A stretch of 64,000 bases of DNA from Tubulanus polymorphus (taxonomy: Eukaryota > Nemertea > Palaeonemertea > Tubulaniformes > Tubulanidae). The DNA lies in contig NC_134029.1 in the NCBI RefSeq assembly GCF_964204645.1, positions 901,501 to 965,500 on the forward strand. The letters are read 5' to 3'. Both the position numbers and the translations under genes were made by a program. Positions within the stretch are counted from its first letter, which is position 1. The number at the start of each line of letters is the position of its first letter. Of the stretch, positions 1 through 13,600 are shown piece after piece. The notes under the pieces are model-generated. The model ran no database searches. It worked only from the letters and a program-made list of their open reading frames with translations, and was not told where the DNA came from.

Positions 1-1525
1 ATAATGACTAGATATCGATGTCTTTTATTGCTTTTTCGGCCGATGGAGTTAGTGCAATTTGGACAATCTTGTGTGGACGTCTCTTTTGGACAGCCCCTTA
101 CTTGTCATATCATCAACTTTTCAGTTTTTCAATTCCTTCAAAAAAATTTGTTTTTATAACTTTCTAAGAAATAAATACATTTGTAATGTTATGGGACGGA
201 GGTCTTGTCATGTATTTTCATTCCTGTACGTAGCTAAGTCTTGTACAGTGTTACCCCTGGTTTTCGATATGAATAGAAATTGTTTCGAGCATTTTGATAT
301 GCAACGCGGTGAATCAATCGGTGCGGTTTCCCTTATTCAGCAGTCAATCAGCATTCAACAGCTCCCTCTGACAAGCTCTAAATCAAGTCTTAATTTGAAA
401 TGCTAACGAACCTCCCACGTAAGATTGTCTATTGGATATATCGGTATTGAGAAATTGATCCACGGATACTGAATAGATGAGGTATCCACCTGGTTAATAT
501 AAATGATCTGGTCGCAGCTGTGTTTTAATTTAAACAGTAAAACTGCGCTATCGATATCTTTCCCTTTAGTGAATATCATGAATAAACGAAGATTTTCAAC
601 CACCATTCAATAACTATAGCTTCATACCAAATCGATGTATAGGCACCAGGTCACATTAAACGTGAAGATCTGGTACTGGTAGTCAGAAAATATGATCTTC
701 ACTACAAGTGCATACGAAGTGGCTTCATCAGGAAAATGTGCTCACCTACCTACACACCTTATCAGTGACAAGTCAAAATAAACCAAAAAATAACCCTAAA
801 CCTAGCAAGGCAGTAAATCTAGAACCTGTAGGACTCGAACCGTTGAACAATCGCGTGTCAGGCGAGCATTCTAACCACTTGACCATTGAGTCGATATGGC
901 TATTCTTGGTCTGGAAGTGTGTCGTTTCAGAGTGCTGACCATTCAGCTGTGGTGACCTGTCAGGTGCGGTGACTGCTCTGACTACAAGCTTTAAACTTTC
1001 AATTAATTAATGAAACTAAATCAAATACAAGTAGTTCCATGGATTACGTATGTTCTGATACTTGGAATGTTGATTTATTTGTAATTAATAATGAATATAT
1101 TCCCAGTTGATCTCATTGTTAATTATTTTCAAGAATTTACATATATACACGTAATTCATATAGATTATCGAATATTTATAATTACAACACTTTGTATGCG
1201 AAAACATGGTTCATGTTGTTTTCAATCTCATCAATCATACGTTAGTCACTTTGACTATTCAAGGAATTTATTATGAAAGTACAGCTGTTACCGAGAGCTT
1301 GACGATAATCTTAAATAAGAAACTGTTTAATCGAATCAGCGAAACTTGAACAATTTCCTCGGTAGCAATTTCCTCGTTAGTCGTTACAGGTGATAATCAT
1401 TACGTAATATCATAAATAGTGATTATTCTGAATTTACATCACGCTTTCTAGATTTCTAATGTATGAAATTCTATTTCAGATGACGTGAATCTTAGGATTA
1501 AAACGGACGAAATTCATCATTAAAA
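1..1525. other. intergenic / 5' flank of the CCP gene
   Basis: No convincing coding sequence is visible; the short open frames here lack splice signals and recognisable domains. The stretch is AT-rich and holds one tRNA-like element (823-892, minus strand). The last few hundred bases should contain the promoter and 5' UTR of the CCP gene starting at 1526, but I see no clear TATA box and cannot place the transcription start. Confidence 0.6.
823..892 (-). repeat. tRNA-like element (tRNA pseudogene or SINE head)
   Basis: On the minus strand an A-box-like block (TGGTCAAGTGGT, 874-885) is followed by a perfect B-box (GGTTCGAGTCC, 831-841) at tRNA spacing. A possible anticodon loop CTGACAC would read GAC (Val). 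The acceptor and T stems do not pair well, so this looks like a decayed tRNA copy or the head of a tRNA-derived SINE, not a working tRNA gene. Confidence 0.5.
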
Positions 1526-1601
1526 ATGATCCAAAAACTGTTATTCTCATCGGCGTTGGTCGTGTCTATGCTGATTGTTTATAAAGCGCATCCTGCTCAT
1601 G
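1526..1601 (+). CDS. CCP gene exon 1: start codon and signal peptide
   Basis: The ATG at 1526 opens 25 codons: a short Lys-containing start, a hydrophobic core (LLFSSALVVSMLIVY), then a polar stretch with small residues, as in a signal peptide. The exon ends in phase 1 at a GTAGGT donor (1602). It is the only in-frame ATG next to a donor that joins the downstream phase-1 exons, which is why I chose it. Confidence 0.75.
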
Positions 1602-4600
1602 GTAGGTTTATATGTACATAATCTTATCTTTGAATCAAATATTCTTATCGAAACCTATTATAACTTTATATAATTTTATTTTTAAAGTACACTGTACGCT
1701 TAATGTTTTTATTGTCCTTCTTTTCTCCCGATTCTAGCCGTAGGTAAGTAAGATATTTGTTGCTTGCACACACTTCTTGTTAGAAATATGCAGCACCTTT
1801 CAATCGGGTACGAGATGGTTAAAGGGTTCTACCTACCACCGTTTCAGCGGGTCGGATATTTTGGAAATCAAGGGTCGGACCTTGAGACGATTTTCCTCAC
1901 TGCATGCCGTGTAGTTCAGACAGCTAGTTGTTCCGTGTTTATTGAGTGTGACTGTTGTTTTTCTTTTTTGCTTTCTTGCCGTTATCGAATTTGAAAAGTT
2001 TCGTTGAATAATTAGACATGAAGTAATTCAGTCGTTTTAGAAATATTCATTTGCCTATTTCTCTTTAGATTGTGTCGATACAGTGACTGAATGTGCCGAT
2101 TGGGCCGCAGTTGGCGAATGTGAAAACAACCCGGCTTATATGTACTCAAAATGTATGAAATCCTGCAACTCTTCTTGCGCTTGTCCTGCAGGTAATTACA
2201 GCGTGCACTTTTCTTAAAGTTATCATTCAAAAATTCAAATTCTGATACAGTTTACACATATAAATCTCAACGAATTTTGATGATGTTTCTTTCTTCAGCT
2301 GGTCAACTGAAAGATCGCGACTGCCATTGTCCATATTATGCCAGAAGCGACTGGTGCGTTTTGTTCAAAGATACAACATTGGTGAATTGTCCAGCTACCT
2401 GCCAGATACGACAAAGTAATCATTTATTGTATACATACATAGATCGTGGTATGGATGGGGTGGCATGGGGTATGTGATGAGTTGGGTGGGGTAGGGTATG
2501 TGTTGGGTGGTGTGGGGTAGGGTATGTGATGAGTTGGGTGGGGTAGGGTATGTGATGAGTTGGGTGGGGTAGGGTATGTGATGAGTTGGGTGGGGTAGGG
2601 TATGTGATGAGTTGGGTAGGGTAGGGTATGTGTTGGGTGGTGTGGGGTAGGTTATGTGATGAGTTGGGTGGGGTAGGGTATGTGATGAGTTGGGTGGGGT
2701 AGGGTATGTGTTGGGTGGTGTGGGGTAGGTTATGTGATGAGTTGGGTGGGGTAGGGTATGTGTTGGGTGGTGTGGGGTAGGTTATGTGATGAGTTGGGTG
2801 GGGTAGGGTATGTGATGAGTTGGGTGGGGTAGGGTATGTGTTGGGTGGTGTGGGGTAGGTTATGTGATGAGTTGGGTGGGGTAGGGTATGTGATGAGTTG
2901 GGTGGGGTAGGGTATGTGTTGGGTGGTGTGGGGTAGATTATGTGATGAGTTGGGTGGGGTAGGGTATGTGATGAGTTGGGTGGGGTAGGGTATGTGTTGG
3001 GTGGTGTGGGGTAGGTTATGTGATGAGTTGGGTGGGGTAGGGTATGTGATGAGTTGGGTGGGGTAGGGTATGTGTTGGGTGGTGTGGGGTAGGTTATGTG
3101 ATGAGTTGGGTGGGGTAGGGTATGTGATGAGTTGGGTGGGGTAGGGTATGTGTTGGGTGGTGTGGGGTAGGGTATGTGTTGGGTGGTGTGGGGTAGGTTA
3201 TGTGATGAGTTGGGTGGGGTAGGTTATGTGATGAGTTGGGTGGGGTAGGGTATGTGTTGGGTGGTGTGGGATAGGGTATGTGATGAGTTGAGTGGGGTAG
3301 GTTATGTGATGAGTTGGGTGGGGTAGGGTATGTGATGGGTGGTGTGGGGTAGGGTATGTGATGGATGGGGTGGGATGGGATTGGTGATGGTAACTCATAA
3401 ACTAGGTCATAGTCTTGAAAACAAGTATCAACGGTATCGAATTAGAAATCATTTGATTGAAACTGTAAAAGATAATTTTGTTGTCCTTTTTTCGATTTCA
3501 AGGAATCATGTGTCCCAACTATCCCCAGATACCTCACACAGTAGTCACGGCGACACCTGGCGGTAATCGTTGGCTTACTCGTATTACGTATGGATGCGAA
3601 AAAGGATACTTAAACCAAGCCTCGAAACCTAAAGTGGACAATGGTCAGAGATTCTGTACGCATAACAAACAGACAGACACTGGTTCTTGGGTAAAAGCGT
3701 ATGGAATTAATGATCCTAAGTGCGTCCGTAAGTACAAACCCAAACTCCGTATTAATTCATTCAATATTGATGAAAAACATCTAAAAAACTATATGAAAAT
3801 TGCCCACTAGTGACGCCTACAGTGTCTGGTGGAGATTAATTTCTGTGACGCGTTTCTTAGTCATTTTTTATTCCGCACATCTTTAAAAGCGCTAATTACT
3901 TTGTCGATATCAACAATATTGCAGTAAATGTGTTTAATAACTGTGGTATAAAAGAATATTGTCCAAAAAGTAGAGATTTGTCTAGTAAGACTGATAGGAT
4001 TTCAATTAGGTTTTTGTCTTAAACGTTTGATTCTAGTTTTTATGATGGATGCTATGTTTACCATTCATCAATCTCTCAAACACTTGCCTCAGTAGACGAG
4101 CAGACACTCACTCTATTTTTAGAATCTATTTTTTGTTAATTAGTTTTATAAACGCAGTTGCAATATAACCGTTTTGAACTGGAGCAGTTTAAACTACACC
4201 AATAATACGGACAAGTCAACTATTTGACAAATTCTTTTCTAGTCACACAGGGTTTAATTCAAAACTGGTCTATAAAATTGGCCCCTTTATTTCTCAACTA
4301 GGTCGAAGGCCCATATCACGCAATGATAACACCAACTTAAATGAAAAATTGATCTGTGAAATGCCCCCCCCCGCTCCCCCGCCGTCTTGTCCCAGGAATT
4401 GTAGTTTCTAATGCATGTATGATAGTTTACGTGTTGTTTGTAGTTATTTACTTGTTGTGCTTTTTCCTATATTTTTTTCAACAGTTTTTATTTGTTCCGC
4501 ACCACCGAATATTGCAAACGCGCACCTGATCGCTACATCCATTAAATCTCAGTACATCCTCTCAGACGAAGTGTACTACGCGTGTAACCCAACCTTTCAA

Positions 4601-7600
4601 TACGCCTCCGGTAGCCTGACGAGAGTTTGTACCAGCGCTAACGCCTGGTCGGGTACAGATGTCGTCTGTCAAAGTAAGTTTGTAAATATACAACCTTTTT
4701 GTAAAAGGGTAACTACGGAAGCGTCCAAACTTATAAGAAATGGTTTCTGAGGTTCATTACCACTTGGCTAACTCTGAATAATCTCCGAATATCACTTTTA
4801 ACATAGAAAACCGGTTTATTCCGTGTTAGCGAACTGGGAATAAACCTCGTAAGTATTTGTTTTATATATATGTCCTCAGAAAACATCCTTTTTTAATGAT
4901 CACTTGCACAGTTTCTAGCGGACAGTGAGTTTTGTAAAACACTTGTTTATTTTGACAGCCAATATTTTCATAATGCAAGTAAAATCTATATTCGCTTGAT
5001 TCGTTCAAGTGCTTCATAACATATTTATTTGTGGTTAAATTCACATATTTCATCCATGATTTTATAGTCGATCTATCAGAACCACGTGAGTGAAATAAAT
5101 GCATGTTCAGCAATTAAATGCATGGTCACTTTCTACGGGAATGAATCGTTTGCACTGAGTTTATTATCATGATATTCATAAGATTCTGGGCAACTTCTTC
5201 AGCAAAAACTCGGTCAAAAATACAATAAACACATTTTAACCGGAAAATAAAAAACAAATGTTATATATGGTGGTGATGGTCTCATGAGTGACCAAAATAT
5301 CATGTTATCTCCATATTTTCTGGGTTTTGAATATTTTGAGGTATAGGCCTATATTATCAGATTTACTTTATGGCGAAATTTAATACACTTGAAGAGATAA
5401 TCTCACATCGCTCCAGCGCATCTTGCATCTTATTTCAAAAATACAAGTTTTCATGTGAGGTCTATTGTAATTTCCAGGATCGTGTCCGATTCCAGCACAA
5501 ATCGCTAACGGTAAAAGAACTTACAGTAAATTGTTCGTCGGATCCAATGCTGTTTACACGTGCGATACGGGTTACACTATTTCCGGTTCCGCCACGATCA
5601 CGTGTCAATCTGGAACTAATCCGACATGGAGTTCAAATCCTCCAACATGTAACCGTAAGTATCCTAGTGGGTGGCTCCAGTGAGGGGGTTTGGGGTTATC
5701 CGTGATTATCCCGAGGATGGCTCCAGTGAGGGGGTTTTAAGTTGCCCATGAGTATCCTGAGGGTGGCTCCAGTTAGGGGGTTTGTGATAATCTGTGAATA
5801 TCGAGAGGATGGCTCCAGTGAGGGCATGAACATAACTTGTAGGTAGCGTCAGTTTCTTGTTTATTTCTTGAAATTATTTTCTCGTTCCGTCGGTTTTCTA
5901 AATTTTCTAAATGAAAAGGAAACTCGTTTAAACCACAGTTGTAACTATAAAGTTGAAACTGTAATGATATGCTGTTTTTATTTGTAGCCGTGTCCTGTGG
6001 TTCTGTGCCGATCGTCCAATCGTCAGCAAACTCACACACCGGAACGACTTACAATCACAAAATCACTTACTATTGCAAAGCTAACTACGTGATGATTGGC
6101 TCACCGACGGTCACGTGTTCGGCGACCGGCAACTGGGACACCGCCCCAAAATGTGAACGTGAGTTGTGAAAACGGAAACCGATAAATTTCATATCATCGA
6201 ATAAAGCATGCGATTCTGTATCTATCGTCACAATACATGAACAATATTCGTAATTTTACATGAGATTTCCACACGAATTCTAAAATAGATATTGAGTGTT
6301 AATGAGATGATTAGAATAGTAGTAATATAGATAGAGTACACAGTACCTGAATTACACATTCAGCAACTATTTCCATAGTCGTCAGTTAAGATTTGACCCA
6401 GGAGTTCAAACATTGAAAATCTAACAGTGAAAGTACTGAATCCATAGGACTCGGCTTCACAGAACATTCTTATGAAGTTGTGTTAAACCAAAGTCTTTGT
6501 GGAATGAGAGAACTGCAGTTTCACCCTGATCTCGGTTGGAAATCCAACCCTCTAATTAAAGCAAAGTGAAATGAACTAATTTCAACTCTCTCGACTCAAA
6601 CTGAACTGACAACTGTGATACTAAGTGGATCCTGTTCTGTTATGAGAGTTGAAATACGATATCAGGGTCCAGTTTCACGAAAATGATTTACTCGAAATTG
6701 GTGGTTTCAATTGCTAATACTCCAAGTTTTCAATGTAGCTCAAACAATTCAAATTTTAACTGTTTTAAGTTCAACGTCTTTCATGAAACTGAACCCTACA
6801 CGTAAACGGATTTTCGAATCCTAATCAACTCGCATCTGATGGAACTGGATTCTGTGCATGCTGTAAAAAGCACTTGAATGTTGTCGTATTTTATGTTCGT
6901 TGACACGACATTTTCAGAGTTAGTTTGCGGACTTCCTCCGCTCGTTAAACACGCCGATCCTATATACACAAGTCAGTTATCTGGCTCTACGTGTAATTAC
7001 AAGTGTCAGGCCGGATATACGCTGCTAGGCTCATCTATTACATGCACGACGAAATGGTCAACGCCACCTATATGTCAACGTAGGTTACGAACTTCATCGA
7101 ATTTTTCATTTCATAATATAAAAGTATTTCTTTGAAATTTGTTTACAAAAAATGTCAATGAATGCAAATTAAACTTTAGAAGTACAATGCTGCAACTGCT
7201 ATAGACTAGATCCTTGTAATTTCAGCTAACCAATGTCCAGCGGCTCCTGCTATCTTGGGTGGTACTCACGTCAGCAGCGGCACCAAATATCTATCAGTTG
7301 CCCGATATGCCTGTAACAGTCCGAAACTACTGGTTGGACCTGACACAATCACGTGTCAGGCAGATAAAACATGGTCTGGGAATCCGAAATGCGAAGGTTA
7401 TTTCATTAAAATATGTATTCATTTTAAAAGCCTTTGAGAAAGAAAATCTTATAAGATCTACTACTTTTCTAAATTGTAGATCCATACTGTGGCTATCCGC
7501 CCATCGTTCAGTTCGCAACGAGAACTTTCACGAGTCAACTTTACAATTCTCAAGCGCAATATACGTGTGTCACGGGTTATAAAAATACAGCAACGACGAC

Positions 7601-10600
7601 ACAAATGTACGCGACTTGTCAAAATAATAAATCATGGGCACCAGTACCGGCTTGTGAACGTAAGACATTTACTTGAAATTCAATATGTGTCTTATTTTTA
7701 TAACTTCTAACTCTAACTAGTGAATAATTGCGGTAAGCGAATGTCACAACACTCAATCCATTTCTCTGATTCTCAACTCGGGGAAATATTTACATCATTT
7801 CCAACAGGCTGCTGAGTTCTCTGATTCTCAACTCGGTGAAATATTCACAGCAATTTTAACGCAACCGAATAGACTTTACTACTATGTATGACCAATATCA
7901 TTATTTCCAGCCATAACTTGTACATTTGATGCAAATCTTGCTACGTTTTCGACACACGGAAGCTACCACCAAACGGGTACTACTTACGGCCATTATACTA
8001 CGTTTTACTGTAACATCGGTTACGTGTTAATCGGTATATCTACTTACAAATGCGAATCAACAGTTCAAATGAAGGTTCCTACGTGTCAAGGTATGTGTCA
8101 GTATTAGGTATAATGCATTATTTTTTTAGAATCTTAAAGAAACAATATTCTTTAGGGTTACACAGCTATGGCTTAGATCTCTAAGATACGTATAAGACCT
8201 GTTAGATATCCAATCTAACAACTTAAAACCTCTTTTAAACTTGAGTCACGAATCTGCGACTGGATCCAGCAAATAGCCAGTCACGCAGTCGGTCTTAAAT
8301 CAGATAAGTTAGACTATCACATTTTCATATTTTAGCAAAGTTTTGTGGCTCCCCTCCGCAAATATCAAAAGCTACACGTACATTCGACAGTCAGCAATAC
8401 GGAGGTATTGCTACATATACCTGTGAGAACGGATACAAGATCACGAGAGGTCTGAAATCGGCAACTTGTGAGTCTGATTCCACGTGGCATAACGTACCCA
8501 TCTGTTCCCGTGAGTATCAATGAATATTGGCAGTTTTAACCACGTAAGAATCACTGAAAGTTGTGAAAGTGAACTATTTTTTACTCTAACAACTGCGGAC
8601 CTGCGACCATTTAGCTCAAACCCAATAATCATGAATGTATGCATTAATTCTAGCTATAAGTTGTGGAATTCCACCAACTCCACCCAGGGGAGTGACAGCT
8701 TACAGTGGCACCACATATCTACACTTAGCCGAATTTTCCTGTAAGGCGCAGAGTACACTGATTGGATCCAAACACGCGACTTGTGAAACCACTCAACTCT
8801 GGGTTCCCCTTCCCCACTGCGAACGTACGTAAATGCATCTTTGTGTACCTACAAATAACTATATTCATTATCATCACTTATCAAAAAACTTATACAGCGC
8901 CTTCATCATGAAGGCTCTAAGGCGATTCACAGAATATCTGAAAGACTTACAATGAAGATACAATAAAACGATGTAGAATGAATTAGAATAAGAAGATTGA
9001 AATCTTTTCGTTTTTAGAAACTGCTTGCGGCCGTCCACCAACGCTACTTAATGGGAAATCAGTTTATCAAAGCCAGGTTTCAGGCAGCAGTGTTCTGTAT
9101 ACTTGTAAAAGCGGTTACGACATTTCAAATTCAGCGGTTATAAGCTGCCCGGTTGCTGCCAATCAACTACCTGTTTGCACGAGTGAGTTTAAATCGAACC
9201 TGTTATCATCTTCCCATTGCAAAATCTGAATATGTTATGCAAAAACGATCTTCAAACGACTCTTTGTAGTTCGTGATTGCGGGATACCGATGAAGCCAAC
9301 TAACGGTCAAGTCACCTACTCGCGAACTACAGTCGGAGAAACGGCAGTTTTTACCTGTGATTCGCAATATACTTTGATCGGAGCGGCAAAGGCTAAATGT
9401 GAACTAGATGGGAAATGGAACATCATTCCGAAATGCGAAGGTACCTTTCTATATCGATTTTACCAAAACTTGTGCGTTCATTTAGGCTTCTATAGGCGTC
9501 ATTCTCTGGCTCTGAAATTGTAAACCAATAAATAAGCAGGTATCTAACAAGAAGGTTATCGGATGAGTTTGACTCCGAACATATAGAATAAGTTAATCTC
9601 CAACGGGGAAATGTGGAACTGGAGGTTTTTAACTAAATAAATTCGTATACTTACAGTTGATAAATGTGGTGCTCCACCGGTTGTTGCTAAGAGTACGATG
9701 AAGTTTATAAGTCAACAAGTAAATAGACGTGTTGTTTACACGTGTGAGAAGGGTTATATTCTAGTCGGAACTGGTTCCAGTATCTGCAGTAACAATGGCA
9801 AATGGACACCACCTCCTTACTGTAAAGGTACGTTATTAGCGAGATAAGTGCTTGATCATCATCACCCTCATCATCATGCCTGGTAACCGGATGGTCGTAG
9901 AGGCAGCTCCAGCGATTGACCAGAAGAGACAGACGAAGTGTAAGACCAATCCAGGCCTTATTGCCTTTTGGGCCGACCTCGCTTTCTTCGTGCTGTCCTC
10001 GAGAATGGTGTTGGCCAATGATCGATGAACTCTCTTTACATGAGGCCAAACACCATCGCATCTTCCTACGGTGCCTACATGAATATTTATTTTTAAATCA
10101 TTGTAGCATATCAGTGCGGCCCGGCGCCTTCTCTATTGAATATGAATGGAGTATCGACCGGACAGAGTGTCGGTGATTGGATAATGTATTCGTGCACGAA
10201 AGACAACGTGATGATCGGCCAACCGAAAGTCACGTGTCAGATTGACGGATCGTGGTCACCGTTGCCGAAATGTGAAAGTGAGTTACAAGCGAGTGTTTTA
10301 TTCACGTTCGGTGATTTTATTGAAGTTTGAAATCAAATACTACAAAGGCCTTCCAATAACGGGATGATGTCTCACAAATTTACTTTCTGATCTTTGATTA
10401 TCAATGAAAGACTTAAGTATACAGGCCTTGCAAAAACCAGAAGACACTTCACTTAGCTGCTTCAATTTACTAAAAGAAGCCATTATTCGTTTTGTCAACA
10501 GTTCATCTATTATTTCTAAATTATATAGAAAAGACTTGCGATGTTCCTCAGCCGATCGCGAACGGCCAGATTTTTCTATCGAGTCAACTTCAAGGAAGTG

Positions 10601-13600
10601 TAGCGACTTATACCTGCGATAAGGGGTATGAGTTTGAAAGTTCTACAGTAACAACCTCAACTTGTACAACATCGAATACGTGGACCTCATCACCAAAATG
10701 CCAAGGTAAGTGAAACAGCTAATCTTTACATACGACTTAGATGATACGTTAACTAAACAAAGCATTTGTTACTTTAGTTTCCATAGACGAGTCACTGTAT
10801 TCAATTAAATCAATAGAAGAACCCACAATTATGAAGAAAAACTAACATTTCGACTCCTGTGAGACGTTTTCAAAATTGAAAATGGCTCGTAAAATTCAAA
10901 GTCGAAACGTCACTACTTTTCTACTTTTCCTGATTGTGGGTTTTTTCGTCAATTTGTCATTTGATTTGGATTAATTGTTTTGTGGAAATTTGACAACCAT
11001 TTCTGACACGATATCGATGTATTCTTTTACTATATGTTTAGTTGGTAAGCACAGTTTTGACGGTCAGTTCGTATATTCGTAGTGTTCGTGGAATTAATGG
11101 TCTTTATGTACTTCATTCTTGTCAATATTGTCTAGTTACTTTTAGTGTTGGTGTTTTGTGTCTTAGAGATAATCAGAAAATAGAAATTAGAGATTTTGGG
11201 TTGAAATGGTTTTGAAATTATTTCTTATTAACGTTTACTCTTCTAAACACATTCAATTCAAGTAGCACCAATCTTACCATCCGTATTATATTCTATATTC
11301 TTACAAATCCATTGAAGTTAATCTAGTCAGTCAATTATTGAATGATAACTAATTTAATTTTGAACTTCCAGCGAAGCAATGCGGAAGTCCTAAAACGGTC
11401 GCGAACGCCGTTGTGAATACATCTGGTCAGTCGTTCAATTCGAAGGCTACTTATTACTGCAACAGTGGTTTCACGGCAGTTGGTCAGACTACTGTTACCT
11501 GTAACCTAGCCGGAGCCTGGAGCGAATCACCTACTTGCCAGAGTAAGTATCTTCTTCTATATCTGATACGTTTTTATCACTGTTGATGGACCAGAAATTA
11601 GTTCCAGACCAGATCAGTTTCTATCAAGTTTTGTCTTTGAATAGATCGATATACATGTTTAACGCATTCTAATTGAAGGCACCGTTTGTGGACCGGCGCC
11701 AGAAATTCTACACGGAAGTCGAACTTTCTTAGGACAGAATGTCAACGACCTGGCTGCATATAGCTGTAATGAAGGCTACTACCTCGTTGGTGCTGCTACT
11801 ATTAAATGCCGCGGTACTGTAAACACCTGGGACTCGCCACCAACTTGTCAACGTGAGTATTCATCCCACAATATCCCATATTTCGAAGAAGCCGAATTGA
11901 TGACCTTCTTTTTGTTTTAATTCAGCTCGTAAATGTTCCGATGTGATATTAACGAATGGTAACGTGATTAAAACTGGTTTAACGTACGGACATAAGGCTG
12001 ACTTTACGTGTAATACCGGGTTCTTCCGAGTTGGGCCCCAGTCGTACACGTGTCAGGCGGATGGATCGTGGATAGCTGGAACTAATAACTATCTTCCACG
12101 ATGTGAAGGTATTAATCGTCTGTATCTCTACACAAGATCAAATGATGTTTGATAATTCAAACGTGCTTTGCATTAAAACAATCTAAAATTCCTTAAAAAA
12201 TTTTGTCTTTGAAAGTGACTTATCATTAAACTCTTTGAATAAAAAATGTCTGCAGTGATGATCGGTTTGGGGAGCTATTCCACAGATGAGGTACCGAGAC
12301 AGAAAAAGACCATATAGAACTCTGTTCAATGAAGCGAATTTCAACTGATTATATTGTATTCCTAGCAGATTTTACATCACGTAAAATCACACAAATATTG
12401 AACTAATATATATCTGAATAATTTCAGCGACATTTTGTAAAGATCCACCGCAGTTATTATTCGGCTCGTACAGCATGTCGACACCAATACAAGATGCTGT
12501 AGTGTATTACACATGTGACACTGGCTTCCAATTAGAAGGTTCTCCGATAGCTACTTGTCAAAGTACAATGGCATGGAAGTTTCTCAATGACAATGTTCCA
12601 TCTTGTAAAGGTATTAAACTCATCTACTTGTTCATACAAGCACCGTTGGTTTTAAGTATGGAACTCAGTCTTGACATAAGTCAAAATGTGATCTTAAATC
12701 TGAATATGTCAGAAGTTGATAAATTGGCTGAAGAACCACAGATGGCCGTAGAATAATCTTGTTTACGCCTCGTTCGTGCAGCACTAACCCATGGTTATCT
12801 ACTTTTAGCAAAAGCGTGTCCAGCTCCTGTTGCGTTGACGAATGGAGATTCCAGTAACACCGGTTTACAGATAGGTTCTTACTTGACTTTCTACTGTAAA
12901 CCCGGATACACATTAATAGGCACTGCAACCTCAACGTGCGGAGCAAACGGAGCTTGGTCATCAGTACCACCAAAATGCGAAGGTAACCTTACATTATCAG
13001 CCGAATCTATTATTCTAATGTTGTGAATTCTAATGATTCTTTTCCGTTAACAGCTGATCACTGTGGAAGGCCTCCGCTTGTAAAATATAGTAAAGTTACT
13101 TGGACTTCACAGCTTCAAGGAAGCACAGCGATCTTTAAGTGTGATGCGGGATATGTAATAGATGGGAACAGTGCTGTAACCTGCCTCGCTAATAAACTAT
13201 GGGGAACACACCCCTTGTGTAAACGTAAGTAAAAAATAAATAGCTTTAATGCTAAACCTGGGACCTCGGTACGCCAACCCTACACTGTCCCCACTAGCCC
13301 AACGAGGTTGATAACATCGGCCGATCAGTGTGGTGGCCAGTTCGTCTGGTCAGTCTGGTGACCAGTCAGGCGTTGTGACTATCAACTCACATAAAGAGAT
13401 TGTTAACTATCATCTTCTGACATGTTTGTATTTAGCGGTTAAATGTGGTTCTGCACCACTTCCTAAAAATGGAGGACGGATTTTGCAAGGCGAATATTTC
13501 GGAGATACAGCGGAGTATTATTGCAATACGGCATTCTTCCTGATCGGAGGTGCGACATCGAAGTGTCAACCTGATGGATCGTGGTCACCTATACCTTACT

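Noticed and set aside
3198-3398. minus-strand His/Pro/Thr-rich open frame
   Set aside because: Reverse strand of the G-rich minisatellite; no domain or splice context.
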